DNA from: Membranipora membranacea
Taxonomy: Eukaryota; Bryozoa; Gymnolaemata; Cheilostomatida; Membraniporidae
Assembly (NCBI GenBank): GCA_914767715.1
Contig: OU612069.1
Span: forward strand, 16,303,387 to 16,367,386
Reading direction: 5' to 3'
DNA: 64,000 nucleotides
The position numbers were made by a program, and so were the translations under genes. Positions 11,125-23,511 of this stretch are shown here, one piece after another. The notes under the pieces were generated by a model, which saw only the letters and a list, made by a program, of their open reading frames with translations, ran no database searches and was not told the DNA's origin. Positions within the stretch are counted from its first letter, which is position 1. Each line of letters opens with the position of its first letter.

Positions 11125-11747
11125 TTAGCCTTCTGACTTAGACTCAGTCAGCCTTCTCGGTGCTACACTAAGTGGCAATGGTACTAAATCTACTCGTTTT
11201 CCTCCAAAATCTACAAATCATTCCTTGATATGGAAGGAAATGTATTCAAAAATCCATGTGATACGAAAGCCTAGGAGGATTTCTGAAGAATTAGATCTCC
11301 CTCCTAATAAAAAAAGGTTTGTGAAAATGTTATATCACCAATTCTTATATACAAATCAGTTTGTCCTTCTAGCTCAACAGCATGGTTAGATATAGAGAAA
11401 GGCCTTACATCAGTAGGCGTGATAACACATTGCAGCACTCGTGCTACATTATATGGGATCAGACTATGACATGCTCCAGTATCTAACAACACCTCAGTTA
11501 GGAAAGAATTTTGGTCATTTGTATAAAACTTATCTGGGTTGTACAGCTCTACTGGTATGACTGGTAAGTGAAACAAAGTATTCTCCCAGGTGTGCTCTCC
11601 TAGTGAGTACTCATATTCTTCTGTGTCTTCATTCATCATGTAAAGTGGATTCAACTCCTCAAGCTTAAAAGGAATAGACTTCTGCTGCAAAGTCTGAAAA
11701 TCGGGATCATAGTGGATCATAGTGATTAATTGCCTCCCCCTGACCAC
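11125..11747 (-). pseudogene. Broken retropepsin (retroelement aspartic protease), spacer A
   Basis: The minus-strand frame 11,747-11,304 shows the retropepsin active-site signature LLDTGACHSLIP, then a flap-like G-Q-T-D-L-Y region. The carboxy-terminal I-L-L-G-F motif of the fold occurs further on, but in another frame, separated by a run of seven T and a stop. A second in-frame stop follows near 11,219. This family comes from gag-pol of LTR retroelements (Ty3/BEL/retrovirus-like) or their domesticated descendants. No reverse transcriptase, integrase or LTR is visible nearby. The amino end runs into the 210-bp repeat, so the initiating codon is doubtful. The fragment is kept in three spacers, always with the T-run break, so the break predates the duplication. 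Confidence 0.7.
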
Positions 11748-11890
11748 TATGATCCACTATGATCCTTGCTTAAATAATCCAAAAAAAACTGATTGCTATT
11801 TTCCACAATTTTAATTTTTTTAATTTTTTTATTTGCCCTATGAACTCACAATATTTGATTTACTGGGGTAACACATTAACTTTTTTAATA
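11682..11890. repeat. 210-bp dispersed repeat with perfect hairpin, second copy in spacer A
   Basis: GGATCATAGTGGATCATAGTG at 11,704-11,724 and its exact complement at 11,745-11,765 form a 21-bp stem around a 20-base loop. The rest matches 6891-7100. The first codons of the retropepsin frame lie inside this hairpin. Confidence 0.65.
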
Positions 11891-12076
11891 GGAACGTCAC
11901 TTCAACGGCAAATGGGGCGCTTTTTAAATACTTATCTTCTATACAATCATACCTCAACTAAAGCTTGCCGGGACAAAGCACCCTCAACCAATGCATTGTT
12001 AACTTAGCAAAATTGCCTAAATCTGAACGCTGCCTGGCGCTTACGACAAATTGTGCACTTCTTCGAGTAATTATTT

Positions 12077-12304
12077 TTATTTCATCATCTCCACAACCAT
12101 CACTTCGCCGGGGAAAGTGCATAAAGCCAATGCATCGTTAAACTCAGCAACATATAAAAAATTGCCTAAAATTGCCCAGCAGGAGATCAATGAATTGGCA
12201 GATTGGCAGATGGTAGGCAGATAAAAACGTTGTATACTTACCTGGGCAAGGTCATGGAACTTGTGGAAAGCTGGTGGAGATATTCTTTGAGCAACCCCAA
12301 GCAT
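12077..12304 (-). other. Exon-like minus-strand block with a consensus splice donor, unit A
   Basis: Reading leftward from 12,304, a short frame (MLGVAQRISPPAFHKFHDLA-Q) ends exactly at a textbook donor CCCAG|GTAAGTAT. It is present in all three spacers at the same place upstream (minus strand) of the retropepsin. No acceptor was identified on its 5' side, and the continuation to 12,077 is probably intronic. It may be a remnant exon of the same retroelement-derived transcript, or chance. Confidence 0.25.
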
Positions 12305-12525
12305 ACAGAAATCAAAATTATCTCACCGCGTAACATCAATGGTTGGCCACTGGCTTAGATCAAGTTTGAAAAAGTCACAATGACCATACAAAATTGTGTC
12401 CTTTCATTTGCCAGCAGATAAGGTACATTTATTTAAACTTTTGGTTTTAAACATGACCATTTGATCTTTCTTAAAAAAGTGTGTCCATTGACACAACCTC
12501 TGCAATAAATATTTTTATAATAAAG

Positions 12526-12526
<1 letters not shown>

Positions 12527-12569
<43 letters not shown>
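12527..12569. repeat. (AATC)n microsatellite, spacer A
   Basis: About ten tandem TCAA/AATC units. The same locus has about five units in spacer C (43,727-43,748) and is deleted in spacer B. Confidence 0.9.
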
Positions 12570-12570
<1 letters not shown>

Positions 12571-13998
12571 ACGACCTTGTAAGGACAGTAAGAGTACAAT
12601 ATCTTTAGGCTTAACTGAATCAATCAAGTGTAGACCTTGGGCGGTTCTCCATGTACCCTCCCATGCCATACACAGCGGTAAGCTGCGGCTAGGGTCCCTG
12701 GTTATAATTTTTTCCATCGGTTATAATTTCCATAATATTTCAATATGAATAAAAGTTTACACCTTGACCTTTTTCGTCCCACATGCCCACTCGCCCGATA
12801 CTTCCGATGCACTTGGCAAACAAGAAAACGATCTGGAGTTGCAAGGGTGTCTTATATTGGGTAAACAAGGCATTTTTATGGTAGTCGAAGAATTCTTATT
12901 AACATTGTTTAACGATCTACCAAAAGAGCTTATATGTCTGCATTAATTTGGTCCAAAGAAGTTGGTTAATTGGGTTGAGATATTTTATCAGTTTGCAGAA
13001 TGTTTTGCTTTCCACATGTATAAATTGAAACCTGGACCTTAGTGAAGAGTTCAGGTTGTGGCTTGTTTTTTTAGAACATACACTGCTTGTCCAACTACCC
13101 TGGTGATATATTCAGTTGCAGTCCCCACCTTGTCGGGTTTGAGGGGAAGTCTTTTTCTTCATTCCTGATTAAATTTGTACCAGAATTATGAAATTTGATT
13201 TGAATTGCTCTAAACAGATGGAATAAGGATCAAGTTATTCATTGAAAGAATCAAGTAAGAGCTATGCAATTATATAACAATTGAATTTGAATAAGTTATT
13301 TTGATAATCAAAGGGATTGGCTCTCCTAAGGATGAGTTTTAGCCCTGAGGATTGCAGTCAATTCTGCGACCCTGTACCATTACACTGGCACGTGTTGGAT
13401 GTAGCACATGGTATTTCTCTCTTTAATGTCATCACTTTAATCCCCTACTTAACATTGATTAACATTGATTAATGTCAATCAGAATTCAAAACAGCGTGAC
13501 CGTGACAAACTGAAATGATGAATGTCTTCAAGCCTTTGCTAGAGATGATTTAAACAGTCGTGGTTTTTGATTCACAGGCTCATTTTGCCTGCTATGGGAT
13601 TAAATGCCTATCAATAGCCGACCATAAATTTAGTTGTAGCTGGTTTAAAAATTTAAAGTGGCAATAAGTAAAGTCACACATCATTTCAGCTGATCGAAGA
13701 GAAGACTTCCTCTGTGCTATCCTAACACTGAACATAATATGTACATAGGAATGCTTTGAAATTTTTCAATGTGAGAACATTGCATTACTACTGGACACCT
13801 AGCTACCTGACTAAATACTTTATTGGACTTTCGATAGTATTTATTACAAAATGTTTTCTTGATATTTATCTGCGAAAAACTTTCAAACTCAACTGAAAAA
13901 TGTCGGGGTATGAAATTTACCAACCTCTTTGCTGAGCTCAAGCGTGTGTTAATGCTTGTTCACTAAGTTCTCTCACCCGTGTCATGATAATCTTTCAG

Positions 13999-14093
13999 AT
14001 TATGCCATCATGCCATTATGCCATCATGCCATCATGCCATCATGCCATCATGCCATTATGCCAATATGCCTTTATGCCATTATGCCATTATTA
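13999..14093. repeat. ATGCCAT(C/T) microsatellite, spacer A
   Basis: About a dozen 8-base units such as ATGCCATC, ATGCCATT and ATGCCTTT. The equivalent loci at about 29,277 and 46,020 have only three or four units, so this unit has expanded. Confidence 0.85.
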
Positions 14094-14390
14094 CAAAACA
14101 TCTGAGAAACTGGAGAAAGACTGATTTTCACTGTCACAGACTAAAACTGTGTAAGAGCAATTAGCTTCAGTATTATTTCTAGTGTAAGTTTCTAGTTGCG
14201 CTCCCTTAATTAAAACCAGGTATAGCGAGACTCTACAATTGAGAGGTTCTTCTAGATCAAATTCTTGAAATCAGCAGTATTTTCCTCAGAACTTACCGTG
14301 ATGCCTGTTACATGTTTATTTGATCACTTATCCATTTGTAAGCTACAAGGTTTTCAGGGTTATAGCACAACATTCACCATTGACCCTAAA

Positions 14391-14777
14391 CCGCTGCTGC
14401 TACACAGCCAAATGTGTGCTTATAGAATTCTGAATAGCTCAAAACTAATAATATGAGGCTGCAATCTTAGCATTTTCACCTAATGAGCAAATAATTTGCA
14501 CAAACTGATTCTCAAAATTAGGGTATGAAATGAATTATCTACCGCAACAGGTGACCAAGAGGTGAAGTAGTTACCATCTTACTAAGGCAAATTGTACACG
14601 CCATAAGCTGGTGCTGGTGCTGGTGCTGGTGTGTAGATTTCATGCCCTGATTTTGAAGATCAGTTTGTGCAAACTATTTGCCCATTAGGTGAAAATTATG
14701 ATTTTTAAGTCTCAATTAATCATCTTGGAGCTATGCAGAATTCAATGAGCACAAATTTGCATGAGTGGCAGCAGTAG
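14391..14777. mobile_element. CTGCTGCCAC miniature element with four CTGGTG units, spacer A
   Basis: The left end is CCGCTGCTGCTACACAGCC and the right end is CATGAGTGGCAGCAGTAG. It is the same family as the intron 3 element at 2959. The central hexamer is present four times (14,608-14,631), against one unit in intron copies and 25-35 in the other spacers. It lies about 380 bases upstream of exon 1. Confidence 0.7.
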
Positions 14778-15160
14778 TTTAAAACAATCTTTAATTGTTT
14801 CAAAACATCATTGGGATTGTCAAATAAATCTGTCATTGTGAGGTTCTTAATAAATCACATTCTTGAATTCAGCAATATTTCTGGCAGAAATAACTACCAT
14901 GCCTGTTTATATATACTTTTATTGTCAATCTAAAATCATCTTTAGGAATGGGTTTCATGCAGTGACAGATCAAATAACTTAAACAATAAGGAAAGGCTGA
15001 GATTTAATGACATTACTCAGGATAATAGCACCACATTCACCATTTATTTATCATCAGATGTGTTGACTGGAATCGATAAACATATCCTATAATGCAGTGA
15101 TATAATATAACATTTGTTTTTTTGTCTACACAGCTAAACCAGGGGCAATATCTGGCTAAA

Positions 15161-18100
15161 ATGAGGATTGAGGCAGGAGAAGCTGGAAAACAGCAGGAAA
15201 CTGAGCTGCTCTTGAGTAGCTCGAAACATAAAGATAAATCACTAAAGGAGCGGTTTTGGCGGTATGGGATACTGATATGTTCATCCCTGAGCTATGCATT
15301 ATCTTCTGGATTCAGCTTCGGGATTGCTGGATCGCTCACCGTGGTAAACAGCGTACGCTTTGATATCAGCCTACAGAGAGCAAGCTGGTCTGTAGCAGTA
15401 CACACTGTATTTTTTCTCATGATGAGTAAGTACCTATGAACTGTATATTTTATAGGAACCTAATAATGTGGATATTTTATCGCCTTCTACCTTCGGCTGT
15501 CAGTGAGTTCATGTATTCAATTGGAATAGCTGAGCCAAATTTAGATTGATTAAAACGTTCCATTTCAGGCAATTCCACACAGTTCTTTTATTTTTGAGAG
15601 ATTACCCAATTATGTAAAAAAAGTTCAGATGTTTACAGTTCAGGATTCCTTTGATAGGTCTGGTTACATCTCTGCAAAGTTCTAAGGCCCGATGCTAAAA
15701 CAGGCCCGTAGTTCTAGGGGAGGCAGGGGCGCTCTGCCTCCCCTAGAATGCTCAAGGGAGCAGCCTCAAGTTACTATAATTGAATATTGCATGTCAGAAT
15801 CAGCTCATTTGGGACTTCCATTTGCTGTTCATATCATTAAAATGCTTTGGATCCTGGGGATTAACCCCTAAATCCAACAAGGGGCTTACAATATCATACT
15901 GGTGCCCTCAAGGTTTTTTGCGCCTCCCCTAGCATTTTCCCTAAACTCCGGATCTATTTGTCGCATTGATTCATACATTGATATGATATCAAATTCTTGT
16001 GATCATGGGATCGTGATGTTATGATTAATTCTAGGTCCGCTCTGTGCAGTATTAGCGAAGCTGATCTCCATCAGAAAAGTTCAGATGCTTGGTTTCGTCT
16101 TGTCAATCCTAGGAATTGGGCTATGCGGATTTGCGACAGAGCATTGGCATGTCATTCTTCTATTCGGCATAGTCGCAGGTATAAGATTATGGCATTATGG
16201 CTGCTTCCTAGAAATATGATTTGTTGAAGACAAGATTTTGAGTTTAGAAAGTATCTTGTAATGAATCTTACTCTTATAATTCATTATTCTGTGCTACACA
16301 CTAGGTCTTATTTTTATCACCATATTAGACCCCCCCCCCCCTCCTAAATCTTCCCAGTGGGCACGTGATTACGAGCCGCCTGTATAAAAAGTGTTATTAA
16401 GGTGACCTGTTTATGAGTGACTCCGAACATGTATTCCCGGTAGGTTAGCATACTCTTTTCATGTTCTATTTAGCTTGTATTTTTCAAAGTACTATTATTA
16501 TCAAGAATTCTGAAATTTTAATCAAGTTGATGAGAAATTATTCAAAGTGATGGTGACCCCGATGTAGAACTAGGTTGTGACGACGTAATGATAATCATAT
16601 ACCTTCCCTGAGAGAAAAACACTGTCCTGTCTTCACTGAATCCCTATCCTTTAATGAAATTACTACTGTCTGCTATCCATTTGACACAAAAAAACTAGGG
16701 CTGAGATTAAGATCAAATTTTCTTTAATCTTGAACATGCAATATCGAGATGAAAAGTATAGCTATAAAAATAATGACTCAACAAACTCAACAAAAGTTTC
16801 ATATTTGAGAGGAAAGCTCATCATAAGTCTATATCTGTAAAAAAGATATTGTTATTGCTTGATTTCTTCTTCGGTGAGTGGTCCTGTAATCAACCGGATG
16901 AGAAGAATAAAAGTAAGAGTAATCGCAAATTAACTGAACATATTAAGATTAAGATCAATTTTCTTTAATCTTGCACAGCCCTAGAAAAACTAATCAAAAT
17001 GCTATTCCATCAATAAATAGTTTAGCGCTGGTGACATCAACTGCGTTGCTTCTGCGTCGCCTTGCAACCAGGTGAAAACTTGGGGTGGAACGACAAAATA
17101 AAAAAATACAACAAAGAATTGTAAATGATATGTTTGCTGTATATATTTACATAAATTGGCACATTTGGATTGCTGTTCATTAGGGTCTGATAATTTTATT
17201 AAGTAATAAGAGAGGAATACACTGCAGTGAATGTAATGCTCTCCTGATTTCTTACTAGTGAAGCTATCTCAGCCTCATAGGGCTGTGCTGATCACAGCAA
17301 CCGTACCTCTTGTATATTCAAGACTATGTACAAGGCAATTCTGGTGGTTCTACAGAAATTTGTTGTTGAGTCATAGACTAGCATGAACATGAACTTCTAG
17401 CGTATAGAAATGCACCAGTATTACTCATGCCTCGCCTAGGATACTAACTTGAGAACTACAGGTCCGATTTCCTTAATTTTTCATTCTAATTGTAGCCATT
17501 CCTTGTTTAGCAATTTCCAAACCCTCAATTATATTTAATTGAATTTTTTATTATTGTGATGGCGATTTATAAAATTTAAGCCACCAGTGCCCATGCAAAA
17601 GAATAGGAGCTGTCAATAACTAGGAGCATTTGGCTCAGACGCCTCACAACCATTTATTCGTATCAAACCAGAATTGGAAGCGCAAAGTAGTCTCAATAAA
17701 ACTAATTTGTGATAATTAATCGTAGTAACAAGCCTTGAAATGAATTTTAAGTACTAGAGAAGGAAATTTCTATAATAACAGACAGGAATTAACAAGCCAG
17801 CCTGTGAACTATTGTAAAATACACTAAAATGACTTGATTTTAGATACTTATATTACTACGCCAAATCTGGTGTAGAAATATATCAGAAAAAAATCCATGA
17901 ATGGTTGGATTTTCCTCTGTATTCATGAGGCATTTTTTTCAATTTGAGTAAAGATGTTGATTCAAAACTTGGGAATATACAACTAGGATAATATGTTTGT
18001 AGATAATTCCAATGCAATTGTTCACTTGACATATGTCTTATTTGAAGTTAGCTTGCAAAATGAATATTGAGTTTATAGCCTGCCTCTGGAAGACTGCATG

Positions 18101-21100
18101 ATCGGCCTTCTTATCATACCCCTTCCCAAACACAAAAGTTTCATTTGGTCCAAAATCATTGCCTAGTGCCCTCACCAAGGCTTTTGATGATGCCCCTATC
18201 ACAAAAAATATTTCAGTCTTAGTTCAGTTTTCACATATTTGTACTTCTCGTTTTGTACAGCAAAGGAGCATTTTTTCAAAAATTTGACCAATTTCGAAGT
18301 ATGATTATTCAAAATTGCAAAATGGCACATCGGTTAGTGGGGGCACTAGGGTAAATACATTTGTCCACCTTGGCCAACGATTGACACAGCTCACTTTCAT
18401 TATATCATTGTCAACACTAATGGCGTAGCTATCAGTATGTAAATTTTGATGCCGTTTTTTTCAAGTCAAATCAAACATTGAACATTATTGTTGTTATGGC
18501 TGCATGATATAAGGGTAGTCTTTATGTATTGACTGCATTTTTTGCTCCAAGAACTTGCAATGTCTTTGTATGTGGACAATAGTGACAATAGGTTTTGACA
18601 TGTTGCTGAAATTCAGTGTCGTGCTATGACGTTATGTCATGGCGTAACGTCGTCAAATTTTGGGTTTAAACTTCTTTGATCATGAGGATTGAGAAACCCA
18701 AAAAAAAAAATTTTGGCGAGGCATGACCTTAATGAAAATGTCTACTTTAAATACCATTATCATCACATATAAATCAAGGGATTATCCCATTACTTCAATT
18801 TCGTTAACTGGTTGCTACATCATTGCTACAATGAGGTAAACAAGTAGTAGCTACATGTTCAATTGGTAGCACAAAACCGTGATAAACTGTCCTGCCTCAT
18901 TTAACAACGGACTAGTTGATACAAATAAAAAATATAATTAAATTCCTTTTTTATTAGGAATAGGACTTTCCCTGGTTCGATGTTCCCTTTTCGGAATTTT
19001 GCCATATCACTTTGAGGAGCAAAGTCTTCACATGGCTATCGCTGCGGTAACTTGTGGGTACTTTGCTGGCTACTTGCTTGTACCTGTACCAGCTAGTTAC
19101 CTGTTTATGACATACGGCTTCAATCATGCCATGCTCATAGCATCTTCAGTGATGCTTCTGCATATCCCAGGTGTAATATTCTTCACACAAGGGGAAAAGT
19201 TCGTGAAAAATGAACCACACCATAAAGTCACCTCTCTCAGAAACAGCCTATTTGAGATTCTTACAGACCCAAAGGTAATAATTTGACTCATATCCATGAA
19301 AATTTGCAGTCCCACAGAGTCGTTTTGGTTAACATCACCTACGCTTAAACCACTGCTGCCACACAGCCAAATGTGTGCTTATAGAATGCTGTATATATAG
19401 CTCAAAACTAATAAAATTAGGCTGCAATCTCAGCATTGTCACCTAATGAGCAAATAATTTGGACAAACTGACCATCAAAATTAGGGTAAGAAATTAATTA
19501 TCTACCGCAACAGGTGACGTAGTTCATAAGCTGGTGCATAGATTTCATGCCCTCATTTTGAAGATCTGTTTGTGCAAATTATTTGCCTATTAGGTGACAG
19601 TTATGAGATTTTACTCTCGACTAATTATCTTGGAGCTATGCAGAATTCAATGAGCACAAATTTGCATGAGTGGCAGCAGTAGTTTAAGATGAAGGGTTGC
19701 TGATAATTCAATAGCCTGCTCTCTTATGAAATACAGTGCTGCCTAGCGAACATGTAACATCCAAATGCTTAAAAACTGTGTCGATATGGATCAATGTAAA
19801 TGGTTGAGGTAAAGTGAATGACCATTTCTAATATCGTTTTAGCTTATACCTCTATCAAAACAGAACTCAGCCACCCCCTTGCAACTCGTGTGATGCGTTC
19901 TCCATCTCTGCGACACAATCCTTGATCCTGATTGATCGTGCAGATTTAGAGCTCATCATCCCTTTTTTTGAAATATTTTTTGTTGTTAAAGCATTTGTAA
20001 GGTTCAAGCAAATATTTTTCGTTTCAGTTATGGCTGATGTTGCTGTCCTCCTTTGTGAGGAAGGTTGGTTTCTCTGGTTACTTTACAATATACCAGGACT
20101 ATGCTGATCATGAACTAAACCTATCACTGACAGATTCTGGTACCGCAGGCACTGTATTTGGAGTAACAGCAATTATTGGATGTGCTGTTATATCTATAAC
20201 ACATGCATTTGGATGGAAATACAACAAGATCATAGCCCTTTCTCTATGCGCGGTATTCGCAGGAGGTGCCATCTGCTTGGTGTCGATAGCTCGTACCAAG
20301 GTATAGTTAAACTATATGGTTAAATATAGCTGACCTGAATTTATAAGAAATCAGACTTTTAGGTGGCCTGTCACCAGCCTTTTACTTATTATGTCACAAC
20401 AACAATTACTGTTATCTTACTCTGACATACCTAATACCGATTGTTATCTTTGTTAATATCTTCAGTCATCAGTATCTAGCTCCAACTCACACACACACAC
20501 ATGTAAAATCAACTCAATCTAACAGGTATTATTTCGATATGGCTTTCTTCACCTAAGGTTTTTTTCTTCATATTTGTAAGCACATGTGTCAGGTGCACTG
20601 GTTGTAAGTCCGGGAGATTCATGTTAATTTTTGTTGTATTTTCCATGCATCAGCCCTCTTCCACTTTGAAAATACATTAAACATCTCGAATTTCTAAAAC
20701 TGCATCTATAGGAAGGAGTTTTCGGCTTTCTACATCAAGAACTCGATTGATCAATCTTTAATGTCTTGGCCTCAGACGAAATGATTGTACTCATTTTTTT
20801 AACACACCAGCTATAACCGATCATTTTGATTTTACAAGATTGAGGATTTCAACAACTTCAAAGTGCCAAGTATTAATTTAAAATCATCAATCATTGCCAA
20901 ATGAGAAATTTGATTTTTCTTTTTAGTCATTCAATGTTCGAGCAGACATGAAAACATGCTCTGTGACATGTAATACATTGTGTGCAAGTGTCGCAGGTTT
21001 GAATTGCATATTTCAATGATTCAAATGATAAGCTATACTCCCTGATACTGTTATCATTCTTTCTTGTTCAGAAAGAATTCTATATCTATAATGGATTCTT

Positions 21101-21818
21101 CGGACTATTCAATGGACTACTATCTGGTAATCTGCACAGCTTGGGAAGCGAAATTGTTGGTGAGCAGAACTTTGTGCTGATGGTCGGCTTTGATACATGT
21201 GCACAAGGAATTGGAGGATCAATTGGGCCTTCTACAGCTAGTGAGTACTGTTAAATACATAGACATCGATATTAGATACATACAAGTATTTGTGGTTTTT
21301 GTTTTTACTGGTTAACCACAATCAGTGGTAGGGATAGCCTGTTATCTTGAGGAATTTCAATGTCCAGAAAAGATTCCTGTTACACCCAGGATAGCGGGTT
21401 AGTTTTTCAGCTAGTCCATTCATTTCATTATTGAAAGAAACCCTCACCACTGCTTTCTTATATACAGGCGATTGGCAAAAAGTGGGACGACTCCCAAGAG
21501 CGGTCTTGGTTTCTATTTAGCTCTATTTCTATGGTTAAATACCAATACTTTCTCTCATCTTCATAATAATTATATAATCGGCAGTGGTTGGAGAAAGAAA
21601 CTTTTAAACTTAATGGTATTTTGTCCAATTTTCACTTTTTACTCAATTTCTTTACAGGCTACTTGCAAGAAGATCTTGACTACAAAATTGGGATATTAGC
21701 ATCAGGTGGTGCACCTATACTATCTGGAGTTGTCAATGCCCTCATCAGCCTCGTTAGTTATATCCAACATCGTCCAAATAGTCAAAAGGACTTACATAGT
21801 GACACCTGTCAGCAATGA
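15161..21818 (+). CDS. Monocarboxylate transporter-like (SLC16-type MFS) gene, copy B, complete coding region
   Basis: Exons: 15161-15425, 16035-16178, 18958-19274, 20028-20300, 21072-21240 and 21658-21818, with phases 1, 1, 0, 0 and 1, giving 442 residues. A polar cytosolic amino end (1-31) is followed by about 12 hydrophobic helices in a 6+6 layout, with a long charged loop near 208-243 between exons 3 and 4. The SW after helix 1 and S-P-L-C-A-V in helix 2 match the family. The canonical amino-terminal [DE]G[GS][WF][GA]W motif is absent (WRYGILICSS instead), and the helix-8 D-x3-R pair known from MCT1-4 is not evident. The start is the ATG at 15,161 (AAAATGA). An acceptor (TCTACACAG) ends at 15,133, so a 5' untranslated exon lies upstream. 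AATAAA follows at 21,914. Copy-specific changes include T-D-P-K at the end of exon 3 and G-E-Q-N in exon 5. Confidence 0.9.
15701..15952. mobile_element. CTCCCCTAG miniature element, intron 1 of copy B
   Basis: It begins CAGGCCCGTAGTTCTAGGGG, with the complementary GCCTCCCCTAGAATGC 30 bases on. It ends GCCTCCCCTAGCATTTTCCC and then TAAACTCCGG, giving end repeats built on CCGGAGTTTAGGG / CCGTAGTTCTAGGG. It is non-coding and the same family as 7883 and 8456. Confidence 0.55.
16695..16984. mobile_element. hAT-like element, copy B intron 2
   Basis: Equivalent of 270-558, with CTAGGGCTG / CAGCCCTAG ends at the same intron position. Confidence 0.55.
18627..18652. repeat. CRE-like palindrome, copy B intron 2
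   Basis: TGACGTTATGTCATGGCGTA followed by ACGTCG. Equivalent of 2235-2260 with two substitutions. Confidence 0.35.
19350..19682. mobile_element. CTGCTGCCAC miniature element, intron 3 copy B
   Basis: Same element as 2959-3321 but lacking about 30 bases after GTGACGTAGTT, a deletion shared with copy D. It joins straight to TTAAGATGAAGG, the empty site of the 1.2 kb foldback seen in copy A. Confidence 0.7.
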
Positions 21819-21913
21819 CCTTGAAACCTCAAGGCGTTAAGGTGAAAGTCCTACTAGGCCATGTTTGGAATGGTTTTAAAGATCTCAGGCTGAAAAGTCA
21901 TAAGGGCATATGA

Positions 21914-21919
21914 AATAAA
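21914..21919 (+). promoter_or_regulatory. Poly(A) signal AATAAA, copy B
   Basis: Same offset from the stop codon (96 bases) as in copy A. Confidence 0.6.
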
Positions 21920-21947
21920 ACAGCCTGTGAACCTAATTGCAGTAAAA

Positions 21948-22157
21948 CTGCTGCAAAGTCTGAAAATTGGGATTATAGGGGATCATAGTGATTTAATGCC
22001 TCCCCCTGACCTTTATGAGCCACTATGATCCTAGTTAAAATAATTGAAAAAAAGACAGTTGCCATTTTCCAAAATTTTCATTTTTTTCTTATTTTTATTT
22101 GCCCTATGAACTAACAATATTTGATTTACTGGGGTAATATATTCACTTTTCTAATAA
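21948..22157. repeat. 210-bp dispersed repeat, first copy in spacer B
   Basis: Equivalent of 6891-7100 in unit A. Confidence 0.55.
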
Positions 22158-22940
22158 ACCACGACCCTCCCTAAATCCAATACTGCTCTTTGCAGAAAAA
22201 GCCTTTTTTATAAATACTCATAAATAAACAAAGCCTTCTTATTGCTTCTTTTATTTTTTGTTTTCACATGGTCTTATTTGCTTCATGCATTGATCGGTGG
22301 TTAATAAAGTTCACAATATATAATATAAATATAATATAGGACTGACACTTTAAAGTCTTAAACTCTTATGATGGTTCTTACGTACTTTCTGCCATCTTTA
22401 AATATGTGGTGTTGAAAATGATCATTGGTAAGATAAAATTGAATTGAACAGCTGTGAAGACTTTGTATCTTGGAAAATAAGATAGTATTAAGTGCCAGAG
22501 TGGACCTTCAATCATGATATAGCATCATTACTTTTAGAAACTTACTGTTTTGTATTGAAATTGCAACCAGGCTACAGCTTTTGGTTTTACAAGAATGTGG
22601 CCCTACTATTGTAGATCTGCTAATAAACTTCTCAAAGTCATTCTCTTTGGTCAGCTGGGTTGGGTTTGATAAAGTTGCAGAAGGGCAGAGACAGTTACTT
22701 GAAGCGCCTATCATACCAACATTCAGAAAGTGTACAATATATCAAACACTATGACATCAACATCATAAGAATCACCTATTACAACGTGTACGATGTCTTA
22801 CGCAACACAGTCTTTGCAGGGTCCGCTTTTCAAACACTACATATCCTCATAATTCAGAGAGAGAGAGGCAGTGGTTCAAGCAGGAGGTCTGATTCAGGAG
22901 AGCTGATCTGTTGCATCCAAACTGTGTGTGTATATATACT

Positions 22941-23210
22941 CAGACCCTTAGTTCTAGGCGAGTTAGCGGCGTTCTACCTCCCCTAGAATGCATGCATAGA
23001 GTGGACTAAAAATGCTAGAATTGAAAATTTTATATCAGAATGATTCTGATATGAAATCTTCAATTCAGAGAATCGGCTTGTTTAGGATTCCCAGTTGCTA
23101 TTTATATCATTAAAATTCTTTTGAGGCTTGGAACTGGGGACTCAGGAGGAGCTCACAATACCCAACCTGGTATTTCTTCACACCCTCATTTCCTAAACTA
23201 TGACCCTAAT
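22941..23210. mobile_element. CTCCCCTAG miniature element, spacer B, first copy
   Basis: Equivalent of 7883-8150. The central ATATCAGAATGATTCTGATAT palindrome is retained at about 23,031. Confidence 0.5.
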
Positions 23211-23511
23211 ATTATATGTATGTATCGTGATGCGAGGCTGCTAGATCTGTTGCAAGTTTATAAGTCAAAGAAGTGAGTAAGACTGTGATTGACTTGTATC
23301 CGTGCTTCCAGTGACTAACCGAATTATTACCGTCCATTTTATATCACAGGCAAAAAGGGGCTATAACATTGACTTTTCAAGCTACTGTATATGCGGTCTC
23401 ATTATCAGCAAAAAAATTGAGCTGATGCCCAGATGATTTGAGAGTATGTCATGCCATGTAATTTAAGGCCTTGTGTAGCACAAAAGGCGGTCCTTAAATA
23501 AACAAACAATA

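Larger units (their letters stand above)
6864..15133. other. Spacer between transporter copies A and B
   Basis: About 8.3 kb without a convincing host gene. In order it holds a 210-bp repeat (6891), two CTCCCCTAG-type elements (7883, 8456), a GTCAAG-rich short repeat near 9165-9210, a CTCF-like motif (9665), an unrecognised open stretch (about 10,087-10,490), a broken retropepsin (11,125-11,747), an exon-like minus-strand block (12,250-12,304), AATC and ATGCC microsatellites, and a CTGCTGCCAC element (14,391). Most of it is repeated in the B-C and C-D spacers. The promoter and 5' untranslated exon of copy B should be here but were not identified. Confidence 0.6.

Noticed and set aside
13717-13941. 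74-residue minus-strand frame in spacers A and C
   Set aside because: Identical because the units are duplicates; composition is not protein-like and spacer B does not keep the same full frame.
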